This document shows, one piece after another, positions 1 to 8,830 of a stretch of 64,000 nt of DNA; positions within the stretch are counted from its first letter, which is position 1; each line of letters opens with the position of its first letter. The DNA lies in assembly GCF_008370045.1 (NCBI RefSeq), contig NZ_VOBN01000007.1:186001-250000 (forward strand). The letters are read 5' to 3'. The notes below the pieces were generated by a model. It had not been told where the DNA came from and searched no databases. It saw only the letters and a list, made by a program, of their open reading frames with translations. Position numbers and translations under genes: made by a program. The DNA comes from Pseudomonas sp. ANT_J12. GTDB taxonomy: Bacteria; Pseudomonadota; Gammaproteobacteria; Pseudomonadales; Pseudomonadaceae.

Positions 1-35
1 AGGTCGTTCGTTGCGCGTGCGTATCCTCTGATCCT

Positions 36-145
36 GATCGTTCCCACGCTCCGCGTGGGAATGCATCCCGTGACGCTCCGCGTCACATAACGGCGGACGC
101 AGAGCGTCCATGGCGGCATTCCCACGCAGAGCGTGGGAACGATCA
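36..145. repeat. REP-type palindromic element, family R1
   Basis: Imperfect inverted repeat of about 110 bp bounded by GATCGTTCCCACGC and its complement GTGGGAACGATCA, with inner GACGCTCCGCGTC-like arms. Related copies lie at about 9512, 32194, 44463, 49992 and 57520. It runs into the 5' side of the first gene and creates a spurious upstream ATG at 110. Confidence 0.85.
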
Positions 146-163
146 TTGTGTGAGGACACCGTT

Positions 164-1342
164 TTGCGCTCTACCGAAGTCGTGATCATTGGCGCTGGCG
201 CCGCAGGGTTGATGTGTGCGCTGACCACCGCCGGGCGCGGGCGCCAGGTGATGTTGCTCGACCACGCCAACAAGGCCGGCAAGAAAATCCTGATGTCGGG
301 CGGTGGCCGCTGCAATTTCACCAACATGTACACCGAACCGGGCAATTTCCTCTCGCAGAACGAACACTTCTGCAAATCCGCCCTAGCCCGCTACACCCAG
401 TGGGATTTCATCGGCATGGTCGCCAAACATGGCGTGCCGTACCACGAGAAGAAGCTCGGCCAACTGTTCTGCGATAACAAATCCAGCGACATTCTCGAGA
501 TGCTTTTGAGCGAGTGCGATCAGGTCGGCGTCAGCCTGCACCTGGACACCTCGATCCAGACCATCGAGAAACTCGAAAGTGGCTACCTGCTGGACACCAC
601 GCTCGGCCAAATCACCTGTGAATCCCTGGTGATTGCCACCGGCGGTTTGTCGATCCCAACCCTGGGCGCCACCGGTTTCGGTTATCAAGTGGCCAAGCAA
701 TTCGGCCACGAGTTGCTGCCGACCCGCGCCGGCCTGGTGCCGTTCACCATCACCGATCAGCTCAAAGAACTGTGCACCGAACTGTCCGGCACCTCGGTGG
801 ACTGTCTGGTGAGCTGCAATGAGCAGAGCTTTCGCGAGAACATCCTGTTCACCCACCGCGGCCTCAGCGGCCCGGCGATTTTGCAGATTTCATCCTTCTG
901 GGAATCCGGCGACACGGTTGAAATCAACCTGATGCCCGACCACGACGTGCCGACCTGGCTGCAACAGCAGCAAGCCGAACGTCCGAACAGCGAGTTAAAA
1001 ACCCTGCTGGGGGAAATCTTCACCAAGAAGATGGCCAACCTGCTGGCGGACAACTGGTTCGTGTCCAAACCGATGAAGCAATACACCCACGCGGAAATCG
1101 CTGACATCGCCGAAAAACTGGCGAGCTGGAAGATCGTGCCCGCAGGGACTGAAGGCTATCGCACGGCTGAAGTGACCCTGGGCGGGGTCGACACCCATGA
1201 GGTGTCGTCCAAGACCATGGAATCGCTGAAAAGCCCTGGGTTGTACTTCATTGGTGAAGTGCTGGATGTGACCGGGCACCTGGGCGGCTTCAACTTCCAG
1301 TGGGCGTGGGCTTCGGGTTATGCGGCGGCGCAATACGTCTGA
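164..1342 (+). CDS. NAD(P)/FAD-dependent flavoprotein, HI0933/YhiN family
   Basis: A predicted cytosolic flavoprotein of the HI0933/YhiN family, whose reaction is not established. The N-terminus carries the dinucleotide-binding motif VVIIGAGAAGLMCA, followed by the family motif GGGRCNFTN; the C-terminus has GGVDTHEVSSKTMESL and GHLGGFNFQWAWASG, which close the FAD site. An in-frame ATG at 110 lies inside a REP repeat and would add a repeat-encoded peptide, so I take the TTG at 164, about 7 nt after AGGA. The length of about 392 aa fits the family. The gene appears to stand alone, with a REP pair downstream. Confidence 0.88.
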   Translation: MRSTEVVIIGAGAAGLMCALTTAGRGRQVMLLDHANKAGKKILMSGGGRCNFTNMYTEPGNFLSQNEHFCKSALARYTQWDFIGMVAKHGVPYHEKKLGQLFCDNKSSDILEMLLSECDQVGVSLHLDTSIQTIEKLESGYLLDTTLGQITCESLVIATGGLSIPTLGATGFGYQVAKQFGHELLPTRAGLVPFTITDQLKELCTELSGTSVDCLVSCNEQSFRENILFTHRGLSGPAILQISSFWESGDTVEINLMPDHDVPTWLQQQQAERPNSELKTLLGEIFTKKMANLLADNWFVSKPMKQYTHAEIADIAEKLASWKIVPAGTEGYRTAEVTLGGVDTHEVSSKTMESLKSPGLYFIGEVLDVTGHLGGFNFQWAWASGYAAAQYV

Positions 1343-1345
1343 CGC

Positions 1346-1545
1346 TGTAGGAGCAAAGCTTGTTCGCGATAGCGGTCTTACAGTCGACATGGATGTTGAA
1401 TGCACCGGCCTCTTCGCGGGCAAGCCTTGCTCCTACAGGTTGGCGTCGAACGTGATATAGCGAACGACGCGTCGAACGCGATATTGCGCATGGCACGGAC
1501 CTGTAGGAGCGAGCGGTGCGACGATTCGACTTGCCCGCGAAAGCG
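1346..1545. repeat. REP elements, family R2 (two copies)
   Basis: The intergenic stretch after the flavoprotein holds a GTAGGAGC...GCTTG unit facing its inverted partner GCGGGCAAGCCTTGCTCCTAC (about 1346-1437), then a degenerate third unit (1500-1545). Nothing else is visible in 1343-1669 apart from the approach to the next start. Confidence 0.85.
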
Positions 1546-1669
1546 TCCGAACAGACAACACAGAACCATCAAGGGAACAGATTTTGCTGTCAGATGTGAT
1601 CGGCGCCATTGCGTCGGCGTCATTACTGGCTCAATTTAGCGTCATCGCCTCGGAAGGCCCTCGCACTTC

Positions 1670-3853
1670 ATGTCATCGACCCCATTCAGTCAGTCTCTGC
1701 GTCGCCTCTGGGCGCTGGATAAATTCAGTTACAGCGTAAGGGTGTTTATCGCCCTGACCGGCAGCATGGCCGTCTGTTGGTACCAGGATGAAATGGGGCT
1801 GTTGATCCCGTTGTTCCTGGGCATCATCGCCAGCGCCCTGGCCGAGACCGACGACAGTTGGCAGGGCCGCCTCAACGCGCTGGCCGTGACGCTGGTGTGT
1901 TTCAGCATCGCCGCGTTCTCGGTCGAATTGCTGTTCCCCTACCCCATCATCTTCATCATCGCCCTGGCCCTGGCCGCGTTCGGCCTGACCATGCTCGGTG
2001 CGCTGGGCGAACGCTATGGCGCGATTGCCTCGGCGACGTTGATCCTGTCGGTCTACACCATGATCGGCGTGGACCAGCGCGGCGGCGCGGTGACCGATTT
2101 CTGGCACGAACCGGTGCTGCTGGTGGCCGGTGCCGCCTGGTACGGCTTGCTCTCGGTGTTGTGGCAGGCGCTGTTTTCCAATCAGCCGGTGCAGCAGAGT
2201 CTGGCGCGGTTGTTCCGGGAATTGGGGTTGTACCTGAAGCTCAAGTCATCGCTGTTCGAACCGATCCGGCAACTGGACGTGGAAGCCCGGCGCCTGGAGC
2301 TGGCCCAGCAAAACGGTCGTGTGGTCGCCGCGTTGAACGTGGCCAAGGAAATCATTCTGCACCGGGTCGGCAACGGTCGGCCGGGCTCGAAAGTCAGCCG
2401 TTACCTAAAACTCTATTTCCTCGCCCAGGACATCCACGAGCGCGCCAGTTCTTCGCACTACCCTTACAACGCCCTGGCCGACGCGTTCTTCCACAGCGAC
2501 GTGATGTTCCGTTGCCAGCGCCTGCTGCGCCAACAAGGCAAAGCCTGCCGGGCCCTGGCCGAATCGATCCAGATGCGCCAGCCCTTCGTCTACGACGCCA
2601 GCTTCGCCGAAGCCCTGGGCGACCTGCACGCCTCCCTCGAACACCTGCGCATCCAGAGCAACCCGGCCTGGCGCGGATTGCTGCGTTCCTTGCGCGCACT
2701 AGCGGCCAACCTCGGCACTCTCGACCGTTTGCTCAGCGACGCGAGCAACCCCGACGCCCTCGCCGACGCCACCGACAGTAGCCTGCTCGACCGCTCGCCG
2801 CGCAACCTCAAGGATGTGTGGCTGCGCTTGCGCACCCAACTGACGCCGACCTCGTTGCTGTTCCGCCACGCCCTGCGTTTGCCCCTGGCGCTGAGCATCG
2901 GCTACGCCATGGTGCATTTGATCCACCCGTCCCAGGGTTACTGGATCATCCTCACCACGCTGTTCGTCTGCCAACCGAACTACGGCGCCACCCGGCGCAA
3001 ACTCGGGCAGCGGATCATCGGCACCGCCATCGGCCTGACCCTGGCCTGGGCGCTGTTCGATCTGTTCCCCAATCCACTGGTGCAGTCGTGCTTCGCCATC
3101 GCCGCCGGGGTGGTGTTCTTTATCAACCGCACCACCCGCTACACCCTGGCGACGGCGGCGATCACGCTGATGGTGTTGTTCTGCTTCAACCAGGTCGGCG
3201 ACGGTTACGGGCTGTTCCTGCCGCGCCTGTTCGATACCTTGCTCGGCAGCCTGATCGCCGGCCTCGCGGTGTTCCTGTTCCTGCCGGACTGGCAGGGTCG
3301 ACGCCTGAACAAAGTGCTGGCCAACACCCTGACCTGCAACAGCATTTACCTGCGCCAGATCATGCAGCAATACGCCGCCGGCAAAAGCGACGACCTGGCC
3401 TATCGCCTGGCCCGACGCAACGCGCACAACGCCGATGCGGCGCTGTCGACCACATTGGCCAACATGCTGATGGAGCCGGGGCATTTCCGGAAGGAAGCGG
3501 ATGCCGGGTTCCGCTTCCTGGTGCTGTCCCACACGTTGCTCAGCTATTTGTCAGGGCTCGGCGCGCACCGCGAGACGCAATTGCCGCCGGACGTGCGCGA
3601 GCATTTGATCGATGGCGCCGGGGTGAGCCTGGCGGCCAGCATCGACGAAATCGCCCAGGGGTTGGCGAGCAAACTGCCGGTGGCGATCCAAAGCGATGCG
3701 GAAGAGGCACTGGCCAATGAGCTGGAGCAGATGCCGGACGAGATCGATGAAGGACAGCGGCTGGTGCAGACGCAGTTGGCGTTGATCTGCCGGCAGTTGG
3801 GGCCTTTGCGCACGCTGGCGGCGCATCTGATTAAAGACACCAGCGAGGTCTGA
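1670..3853 (+). CDS. YccS-family inner-membrane protein (FUSC domain)
   Basis: Integral membrane protein of the YccS/YhfK group, related to aromatic-acid efflux (FUSC) transporters; its substrate is unknown. The 727 aa protein has the expected duplicated layout: an N-terminal block of hydrophobic helices (about residues 20-170), a long soluble helical region, a second membrane block (about 400-550, including GYWIILTTLFVCQPNYGATR, the FUSC signature), and a C-terminal cytosolic domain. The ATG at 1670 follows a GGAAGG stretch. The length matches YccS. No partner gene is adjacent, so the transport role is inferred from the family alone. Confidence 0.85.
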   Translation: MSSTPFSQSLRRLWALDKFSYSVRVFIALTGSMAVCWYQDEMGLLIPLFLGIIASALAETDDSWQGRLNALAVTLVCFSIAAFSVELLFPYPIIFIIALALAAFGLTMLGALGERYGAIASATLILSVYTMIGVDQRGGAVTDFWHEPVLLVAGAAWYGLLSVLWQALFSNQPVQQSLARLFRELGLYLKLKSSLFEPIRQLDVEARRLELAQQNGRVVAALNVAKEIILHRVGNGRPGSKVSRYLKLYFLAQDIHERASSSHYPYNALADAFFHSDVMFRCQRLLRQQGKACRALAESIQMRQPFVYDASFAEALGDLHASLEHLRIQSNPAWRGLLRSLRALAANLGTLDRLLSDASNPDALADATDSSLLDRSPRNLKDVWLRLRTQLTPTSLLFRHALRLPLALSIGYAMVHLIHPSQGYWIILTTLFVCQPNYGATRRKLGQRIIGTAIGLTLAWALFDLFPNPLVQSCFAIAAGVVFFINRTTRYTLATAAITLMVLFCFNQVGDGYGLFLPRLFDTLLGSLIAGLAVFLFLPDWQGRRLNKVLANTLTCNSIYLRQIMQQYAAGKSDDLAYRLARRNAHNADAALSTTLANMLMEPGHFRKEADAGFRFLVLSHTLLSYLSGLGAHRETQLPPDVREHLIDGAGVSLAASIDEIAQGLASKLPVAIQSDAEEALANELEQMPDEIDEGQRLVQTQLALICRQLGPLRTLAAHLIKDTSEV

Positions 3854-3855
3854 GA

Positions 3856-3904
3856 TTTGTAGCGGCTGGGCGGGCCTCTTCGCGGGCAAGCCTCGCTCCT
3901 ACAC
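3856..3904. repeat. REP element, family R2
   Basis: A single GCGGGCAAGCCTCGCTCCTAC unit with a degraded partner just after the yccS-like stop. It lies between two convergent genes. Confidence 0.75.
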
Positions 3905-3978
3905 GGGTTGTGTCGTGCCGAAAATCACGGATTCACCCCAACCCACTTGCCGCTTGAAGCTCAAAACCTGCCGCTGCC

Positions 3979-4716
3979 CTACATCCCATGCTGCTTCATC
4001 AACCGCTCATAACTCCCATCCGCCTTCATCGCCGCAATCTCCCGATCAAACCCCGCCACGATCTGCTCATGCGCCGGGTTCTTCAGGCTGACCAGAATGT
4101 GCAGGCTGTTCTCGCTCAAGGGCTTGGGCAAAAACTCGACCGTATTGCGCACCCTGGACGATTCCCGGGCCAGGTAATAACGGGCGACGAATTCATCTTC
4201 CAGGGTCAACTTGACCCGGTCGGCCGCGAGCATGCGCACGGCCATGGCGAAGTTGTGCACCGGGACTTTCTGCAGCGCTTTATCCTCATCGAATTCCGGC
4301 GAATAGGCGTAACCGCGCACCACGGCGATCGGGTAGGTGTGCAGTTGCTGCAGGTTGTTGTATTCGATGGGTGCGTCTTTGCGCTTGATGAAGCGCACGC
4401 GGTTGAGCAGGTACTCGGCGGAAAACTGCCCGAGCTTGGTCCGGTCGTCGTTGTACCAGGCGTTGACTAGCACGTCGTAGCGGCCCTCGCCCACGCCCAG
4501 CAAGGCGCGCGCCCAGGGCACCTGCTCGAAATCGCTGGCGTAACCGGCCCGGGCCAGTGCCGTGCTGACGATGTCCGTGGCCAAGCCACCGTTGACCAGC
4601 GTGGCGTCGGTAAAGGGCGGCCAGGCATCGGCCACCAGACGCAGCTTTTCCGCTGCCGCAGTCTGAGTCAGCAACAGCAAGCCAATCAAAGCAAAAGCTC
4701 GATGCAATCGCGGCAT
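3979..4716 (-). CDS. Periplasmic solute-binding protein (amino-acid type, SBP_bac_3)
   Basis: Probable periplasmic binding protein of the family-3 amino acid type. The first 22 residues form a clear Sec signal (basic MPRLHR, hydrophobic core, AAA-EK cleavage region), followed by LRLVADAWPPFTD, the usual first strand of this fold, and a C-terminal IAAMKADGSYERLMKQHG motif. At 245 aa it is a single-domain protein. No permease or ATPase gene is adjacent, so it may serve an unlinked transporter or act in sensing. An AAGG about 10 nt before the ATG supports the start. The ligand cannot be told from sequence. Confidence 0.85.
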   Translation of the reverse strand: MPRLHRAFALIGLLLLTQTAAAEKLRLVADAWPPFTDATLVNGGLATDIVSTALARAGYASDFEQVPWARALLGVGEGRYDVLVNAWYNDDRTKLGQFSAEYLLNRVRFIKRKDAPIEYNNLQQLHTYPIAVVRGYAYSPEFDEDKALQKVPVHNFAMAVRMLAADRVKLTLEDEFVARYYLARESSRVRNTVEFLPKPLSENSLHILVSLKNPAHEQIVAGFDREIAAMKADGSYERLMKQHGM

Positions 4717-4972
4717 GCTAGAAAATCCTTAGCGGGCGGGCGGCCCGACGTGTTTTCAGCCAAAACTCCAAGACTCGAATACCGGCGCAGCGGTACTAAA
4801 CCTTAGCTCATGGAAGCCAATGCACAGCGCTGACTTGCAGATTACACAAAGAAGACAAGGGCGCGCGAAATGAATGATGGCATTTTGGCCTTTATCACAG
4901 ATTTCTCAGTCATCAAGACATCTTTCGCCCAGACGCCTAGTATCGCAGGGACGTAATTCAAGGAATGTGAAG

Positions 4973-5425
4973 ATGACAATCGAGTGGGTCTGCAAACATC
5001 ACAGCGATCTGGGTAAAGAGCAGCTGTATGCCATTTTGAAACTGCGCGCCGAGGTGTTTGTGGTCGAGCAGCGCTGTGCCTATCAGGACGTCGATGGCCA
5101 GGACCTTGAAGGCGACACCTGCCATTTGATGGGTTGGAGCGGGGATGCGCTGCTGGCGTACCTGCGCTTGCTCGACCCGGAATTGCAGGGTGGCGACGTG
5201 GTCATCGGGCGGGTGGTGACGGCACCTGAAGGCCGTGGCCAGGGGCTGGGGCATGAAATGATGGAACAGGCGTTGAAACAGGCTGAGAAGCGCTGGCCGG
5301 AAGTGCCGATCTATCTGTCGGCGCAGGCGCATTTGCAGGGGTATTACGGGCGGTATGGGTTTGTCGCGGTTGGGGAGCAATACCTGGAGGATGATATTCC
5401 GCATATCGGGATGCGGCGTTCTTGA
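4973..5425 (+). CDS. elaA: GNAT N-acetyltransferase, ElaA-like
   Basis: Small GNAT-fold acyltransferase of the ElaA group, substrate unknown. The 150 aa protein has LYAILKLRAEVFVVEQRCAY near the N-terminus and the acetyl-CoA binding region IGRVVTAPEGRGQGLGHEMM (the R/Q-x-x-G-x-G/A loop), with the ElaA-type end YGRYGFVAVGEQYLEDDIPH. The frame is open further upstream, but the ATG at 4973 follows AAGGAATGTGAAG and begins at the conserved N-terminus, so I use it. It stands alone, flanked by a REP pair downstream. Confidence 0.85.
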   Translation: MTIEWVCKHHSDLGKEQLYAILKLRAEVFVVEQRCAYQDVDGQDLEGDTCHLMGWSGDALLAYLRLLDPELQGGDVVIGRVVTAPEGRGQGLGHEMMEQALKQAEKRWPEVPIYLSAQAHLQGYYGRYGFVAVGEQYLEDDIPHIGMRRS

Positions 5426-5522
5426 GGGCCTCTTCGCGGGCAAGCCTCGCGCCTACAGGTTCGCGCGATTTTATGCACGACGCCATACCTGTAGGAGCAA
5501 GGCTTGCCCGCGAAGGCGTCAG
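5425..5522. repeat. REP pair, family R2
   Basis: Two head-to-head units (GCGGGCAAGCCTCGCGCCTAC and GTAGGAGCAAGGCTTGCCCGC) occupy the gap between the convergent elaA-like and winged-helix genes. Confidence 0.85.
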
Positions 5523-5539
5523 CCCAGGCGCTGCAAATC

Positions 5540-5836
5540 TCAGGGATATTCCAACACCGCTTTAATCTGCCGCAAATTGCGCTCGATCCACCCGCGATCA
5601 ATCGCGCCCCACTCGCGAATCCGGTAACGCCCCGCATGATTGCGCGCGCCGTCTTCCTGCTCGAACTCGCAAACAATGTCCAGATCCGCCAACGCCGCGA
5701 TGGTGTCCTGGGCTGTGCGCCGAGGCATGCCGGTGACTTCGGTCAGGGTCGGCACGCTGCTGGCCAGTCCGCTGTCGATCAGGTACGCCACGTATAGCCG
5801 GCGGTAGAAGCTGCTTTTGGTTTTGCTGACGTCCAT
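5540..5836 (-). CDS. Small winged-helix DNA-binding protein
   Basis: A 98 aa protein with a predicted winged helix: SSVPTLTEVTGMPRRTAQDTIAALADLDI reads as helix-turn-helix, then a wing and a basic C-terminus. The start at 5836 is chosen because AAGGAGTG lies 5-7 nt upstream; an upstream in-frame extension to 5866 would overlap the metallopeptidase gene and lacks such a site. It lies 11 nt after the peptidase gene, so the two are probably cotranscribed. It is likely a transcription regulator, but its target is not visible here. Confidence 0.75.
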   Translation of the reverse strand: MDVSKTKSSFYRRLYVAYLIDSGLASSVPTLTEVTGMPRRTAQDTIAALADLDIVCEFEQEDGARNHAGRYRIREWGAIDRGWIERNLRQIKAVLEYP

Positions 5837-5847
5837 CCGGACACTCC

Positions 5848-6339
5848 TTATTGCATATCCCGCCAAGTCAGATACACCCGCAGATCAAACTCCACCTGGT
5901 GATACCCCGGCAACATGTGTTCGCACAGTTTGTAGAACGCCTTGTTGTGATCCGACTCTTTGAAATGCGCCAGCTCATGCACCACGATCATTTTCAGGAA
6001 CTCCGACGGCGCTTCCTTGAACAGCGACGCCACGCGGATTTCCTTCTTGGACTTGAGCTTGCCGCCCTGCACCCGGGAAATCGTGGTGTGCAGGCCGAGG
6101 GCGCGGTGGGTCAGGTCCAGGCGATTATCGAACAACACCTTGTCGATGGCCGGGGCGTTGCGCAGGTATTCCTGCTTCAGGTCCAGGGCGTAGGTGTACA
6201 ACGCCTTGTCGCTTTGCACCGCGTGCTTTTGCGGGTAACGCTGGGTCAGGTAGTCGCCCAGCCGACCGTCGGCGATCAACTGGCGCACCTGGTCCTGCAA
6301 CGCAGCGGGATAGGCCTGGAGGTATTTCAACGCGGTCAT
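5848..6339 (-). CDS. YgjP-like/M48-type metallopeptidase domain protein
   Basis: Predicted zinc-dependent hydrolase of the YgjP group. It carries VVHELAHFKESDHNKAFY, in which HELAH is the HExxH zinc motif and the downstream His is a plausible third ligand. The length of about 163 aa is usual for the family. The ATG at 6339 gives MTALKYLQAYPA; a GTG at 6360 would add seven residues, and neither has a strong ribosome site, so the start is uncertain. It appears to be cotranscribed with the winged-helix gene that follows. Confidence 0.78.
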   Translation of the reverse strand: MTALKYLQAYPAALQDQVRQLIADGRLGDYLTQRYPQKHAVQSDKALYTYALDLKQEYLRNAPAIDKVLFDNRLDLTHRALGLHTTISRVQGGKLKSKKEIRVASLFKEAPSEFLKMIVVHELAHFKESDHNKAFYKLCEHMLPGYHQVEFDLRVYLTWRDMQ

Positions 6340-6384
6340 TGGGCGGGCAACACGAATCACGAAAAGGTCGCCAGTGTAGCGAAT

Positions 6385-8508
6385 TCAGCGGTGCAGCGCG
6401 CTCCAGTCGAAGGGCTGCACAAATTCGCCGGCATCGTCGGAGGTCATGGGCCGCGCCACCAAAAAACCCTGCACATACTCGCAGCCGTTGGCCTGCAGCC
6501 AGTCATATTGCGCCACCGTTTCCACCCCTTCGGCGATCACCAGCAGACCGTATTGCTTGCACAGATCGATCACCGTGCGCACCAGCGAGGCATCCCGCGT
6601 CGACTCCGGCAGCCGCGCAATCAAATGCCGGTCGAGCTTGAGAGTGTCCAGCTCCAGGTCCCGCAGATGCGCCAGCGAACACGGCCCTGAGCCGAAGTCA
6701 TCCAGCGCCACCCGCACCCCCAGATTGCGCAGCAAACGCAGCTGCTTGCGGGTTTCGTCGGGGTTGATCATCAACGCTTCTTCGGTGACCTCGACTTCTA
6801 TCTGGCTCGGCCGCAATGCATGGCGCTCCAGGGTTTGCCGCAACTCCGTGACCAGGTTCGGCATGCCGAATTGCGTACTGCTCAAACTCACCCCCAGCAC
6901 CAGGTCCTCGGCGAACAAGGTTTCCCAGGCCTTACGCTGCTTGGCGCTGCGATGGTAAATCCAGCTGCCCAGGCGACTGATCAACCGCGCCTCTTCCAGC
7001 AACGGCAAAAACAGCCCCGGCGGCACATCGCCGACACTCGGGTGCTGCCAGCGCAGCAACGCCTCGAAACCGCGAGTCTGCCCGCCATTGATCGCCACTT
7101 GCGGCTGATACACCAGGTTGAAATCACGGTTCTCAATGGCGGTGCGCACACTCTCTTCCAGCATCAAGCGCGAACGCGCCCGGCCATTCATTTCGTGATC
7201 GTAGAAGCGATATTGCTGACGCCCGGCGCGCTTGGCTTCGTACATCGCGATGTCGGACGCGCGCAGCAAACCGTCGAGGTTGGAACCACAATCCGGGTAA
7301 GTGGCGATACCGATGCTGGCGCCGAGGGCGATGTCCAACCCTTCGATCTGCTGACAGATCGACACCCGCTCGATCAGCTTCTCGGCAATCTTTGCCGCTT
7401 GCTCCGGAAACTCCAGGTCCAGCAGCGCGGTGAATTCATCGCCGCCCATGCGCGCCAGAATGTCGAAGGGCCGCAGGCAGGCCTTCAACTGCTCGGACAC
7501 CCAGCGCAACACCCGGTCCCCAGCGTCGTGACCGAGGGAATCATTGACCCGTTTGAAACCGTCCAGGTCCAGGTACAACAGCACCCAGGCACTGTCGGAA
7601 CGTTCGCCGCGCAGCAGCAGGTTTTCCACGGTCTGGTGGAAACCACGGCGGTTGAGCAGCCCGGTCAGCGGATCGGTGACGGCCTGGAACTCCAGTTGCT
7701 GATGCAGATGGCGCACCACCGACATGTCCAGCACCGTCACCACCATCGCGTGTTGCTCGGAGGGCAGCGGCGCGCAGGACAACGCCACCGGCACCTGCTG
7801 GCCCGGCGCCGTGCGCAGCAGCGCGTCGTGCAGGCGCAGGGTTTCGCCGCGTTTGTAACCGGTATACAGGTCGGAATCGGCCCAGATTGGGATGTGCGGT
7901 TTTTGCAGGAAATCCAGAAACTCCCGGCCCTGCAGGTCCTTGACCGTGGCATTGAGCAGCCGCGACATCGCCGGGTTGGCAAAACGAATCAGACCGTCCT
8001 CACCCACCACCAGAATGCCTTCGGCGGCGTTATCCAGCACCGAGGCGTTAAAGGCGCGGGCGACCTCCAGATCGTGGCTCAGGCGCTGCAAGGCCCGGCG
8101 ATTGCGCTGATGCTCCAGCAACGCCTGGACTTTGGGCTTGAGGATTTGCGGGTCGAAGGGTTTGAACAGGTAATCCACCGCGCCGCTGGCGTAGCCCTTG
8201 ATCACGGCGTCCTGGGACTGTTCGTTGGCGGTGAGGAAAATGATCGGGGTCAAGCGGGTGCGCTGACTGCCGCGCATCAACCGCGCGACTTCAAAACCAT
8301 CCATGCCCGGCATCTGCACATCCAGCAGCACCAGGTCGACATCGTGTTCAAGCAGCAAGCTGAGGGCCTCGAAGCCCGAGGCGGCGGTCATGACCTGCCA
8401 GTCCTGGCGCTGTAACAAGGCGCGCATGCTGATCAGGTTTTCAGGGTAATCATCAACGATTAAAAGGACAGAGCTGCCTTCACTTGGCGTGGGTTGCGCG
8501 CATTCCAT
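6385..8508 (-). CDS. Response regulator with PAS, GGDEF and EAL domains (c-di-GMP turnover)
   Basis: Signalling protein of 707 aa that probably makes or degrades cyclic di-GMP in response to a sensor kinase. Order: receiver domain (about 13-130, VLLIVDDYPEN, LLDVQMPGMDG, phospho-acceptor Asp in LVLLDVQMPG), PAS domain (about 155-265), GGDEF domain with an intact RMGGDEF active loop, and EAL domain with EALLRW, DDFGSG and VIAEGVET. Both catalytic signatures look intact, so the net activity cannot be predicted. The start follows AAGAG. No kinase gene is next to it. Confidence 0.92.
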   Translation of the reverse strand: MECAQPTPSEGSSVLLIVDDYPENLISMRALLQRQDWQVMTAASGFEALSLLLEHDVDLVLLDVQMPGMDGFEVARLMRGSQRTRLTPIIFLTANEQSQDAVIKGYASGAVDYLFKPFDPQILKPKVQALLEHQRNRRALQRLSHDLEVARAFNASVLDNAAEGILVVGEDGLIRFANPAMSRLLNATVKDLQGREFLDFLQKPHIPIWADSDLYTGYKRGETLRLHDALLRTAPGQQVPVALSCAPLPSEQHAMVVTVLDMSVVRHLHQQLEFQAVTDPLTGLLNRRGFHQTVENLLLRGERSDSAWVLLYLDLDGFKRVNDSLGHDAGDRVLRWVSEQLKACLRPFDILARMGGDEFTALLDLEFPEQAAKIAEKLIERVSICQQIEGLDIALGASIGIATYPDCGSNLDGLLRASDIAMYEAKRAGRQQYRFYDHEMNGRARSRLMLEESVRTAIENRDFNLVYQPQVAINGGQTRGFEALLRWQHPSVGDVPPGLFLPLLEEARLISRLGSWIYHRSAKQRKAWETLFAEDLVLGVSLSSTQFGMPNLVTELRQTLERHALRPSQIEVEVTEEALMINPDETRKQLRLLRNLGVRVALDDFGSGPCSLAHLRDLELDTLKLDRHLIARLPESTRDASLVRTVIDLCKQYGLLVIAEGVETVAQYDWLQANGCEYVQGFLVARPMTSDDAGEFVQPFDWSALHR

Positions 8509-8830
8509 GCTGCTTCTCTTGTTCGGGGCGACAGGCCGGTTTCTCGTGAAAACCGGACAAATACTACGCCTTCACTCTAGACCCGGATCCGAAAAAGCAG
8601 TAGGTATCATCGCGCCATCATGTAACCAAACCGTCCATAACCCGACTAACGGTCGGCGCTACAGCCCCCGAAAACCGGGAAAGATGGCTTTTTGACAGGA
8701 TGTTGACGTCAATCTTCTGCCCGGCGGGCATTAACAAAGCACGCGACTACGCTTATAAAGGCAGCCCTCCAAGGCCCGTGCTAGAGCTTGTGGCACGGGC
8801 GTGCAGCATGAATTCGTGGAAGCTTTGTCT
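8509..8830. other. Intergenic region without a recognised gene
   Basis: This divergent gap separates the c-di-GMP regulator from the alginate lyase gene. It must hold promoters for both, but I see no convincing repeat, operator or RNA element in it. Confidence 0.5.

Noticed and set aside
110..163. Upstream ATG start for the first flavoprotein gene
   Set aside because: The extra 18 residues (starting MAAFPRRAWERS) are encoded by the R1 repeat; the same peptide appears in frames across other R1 copies.
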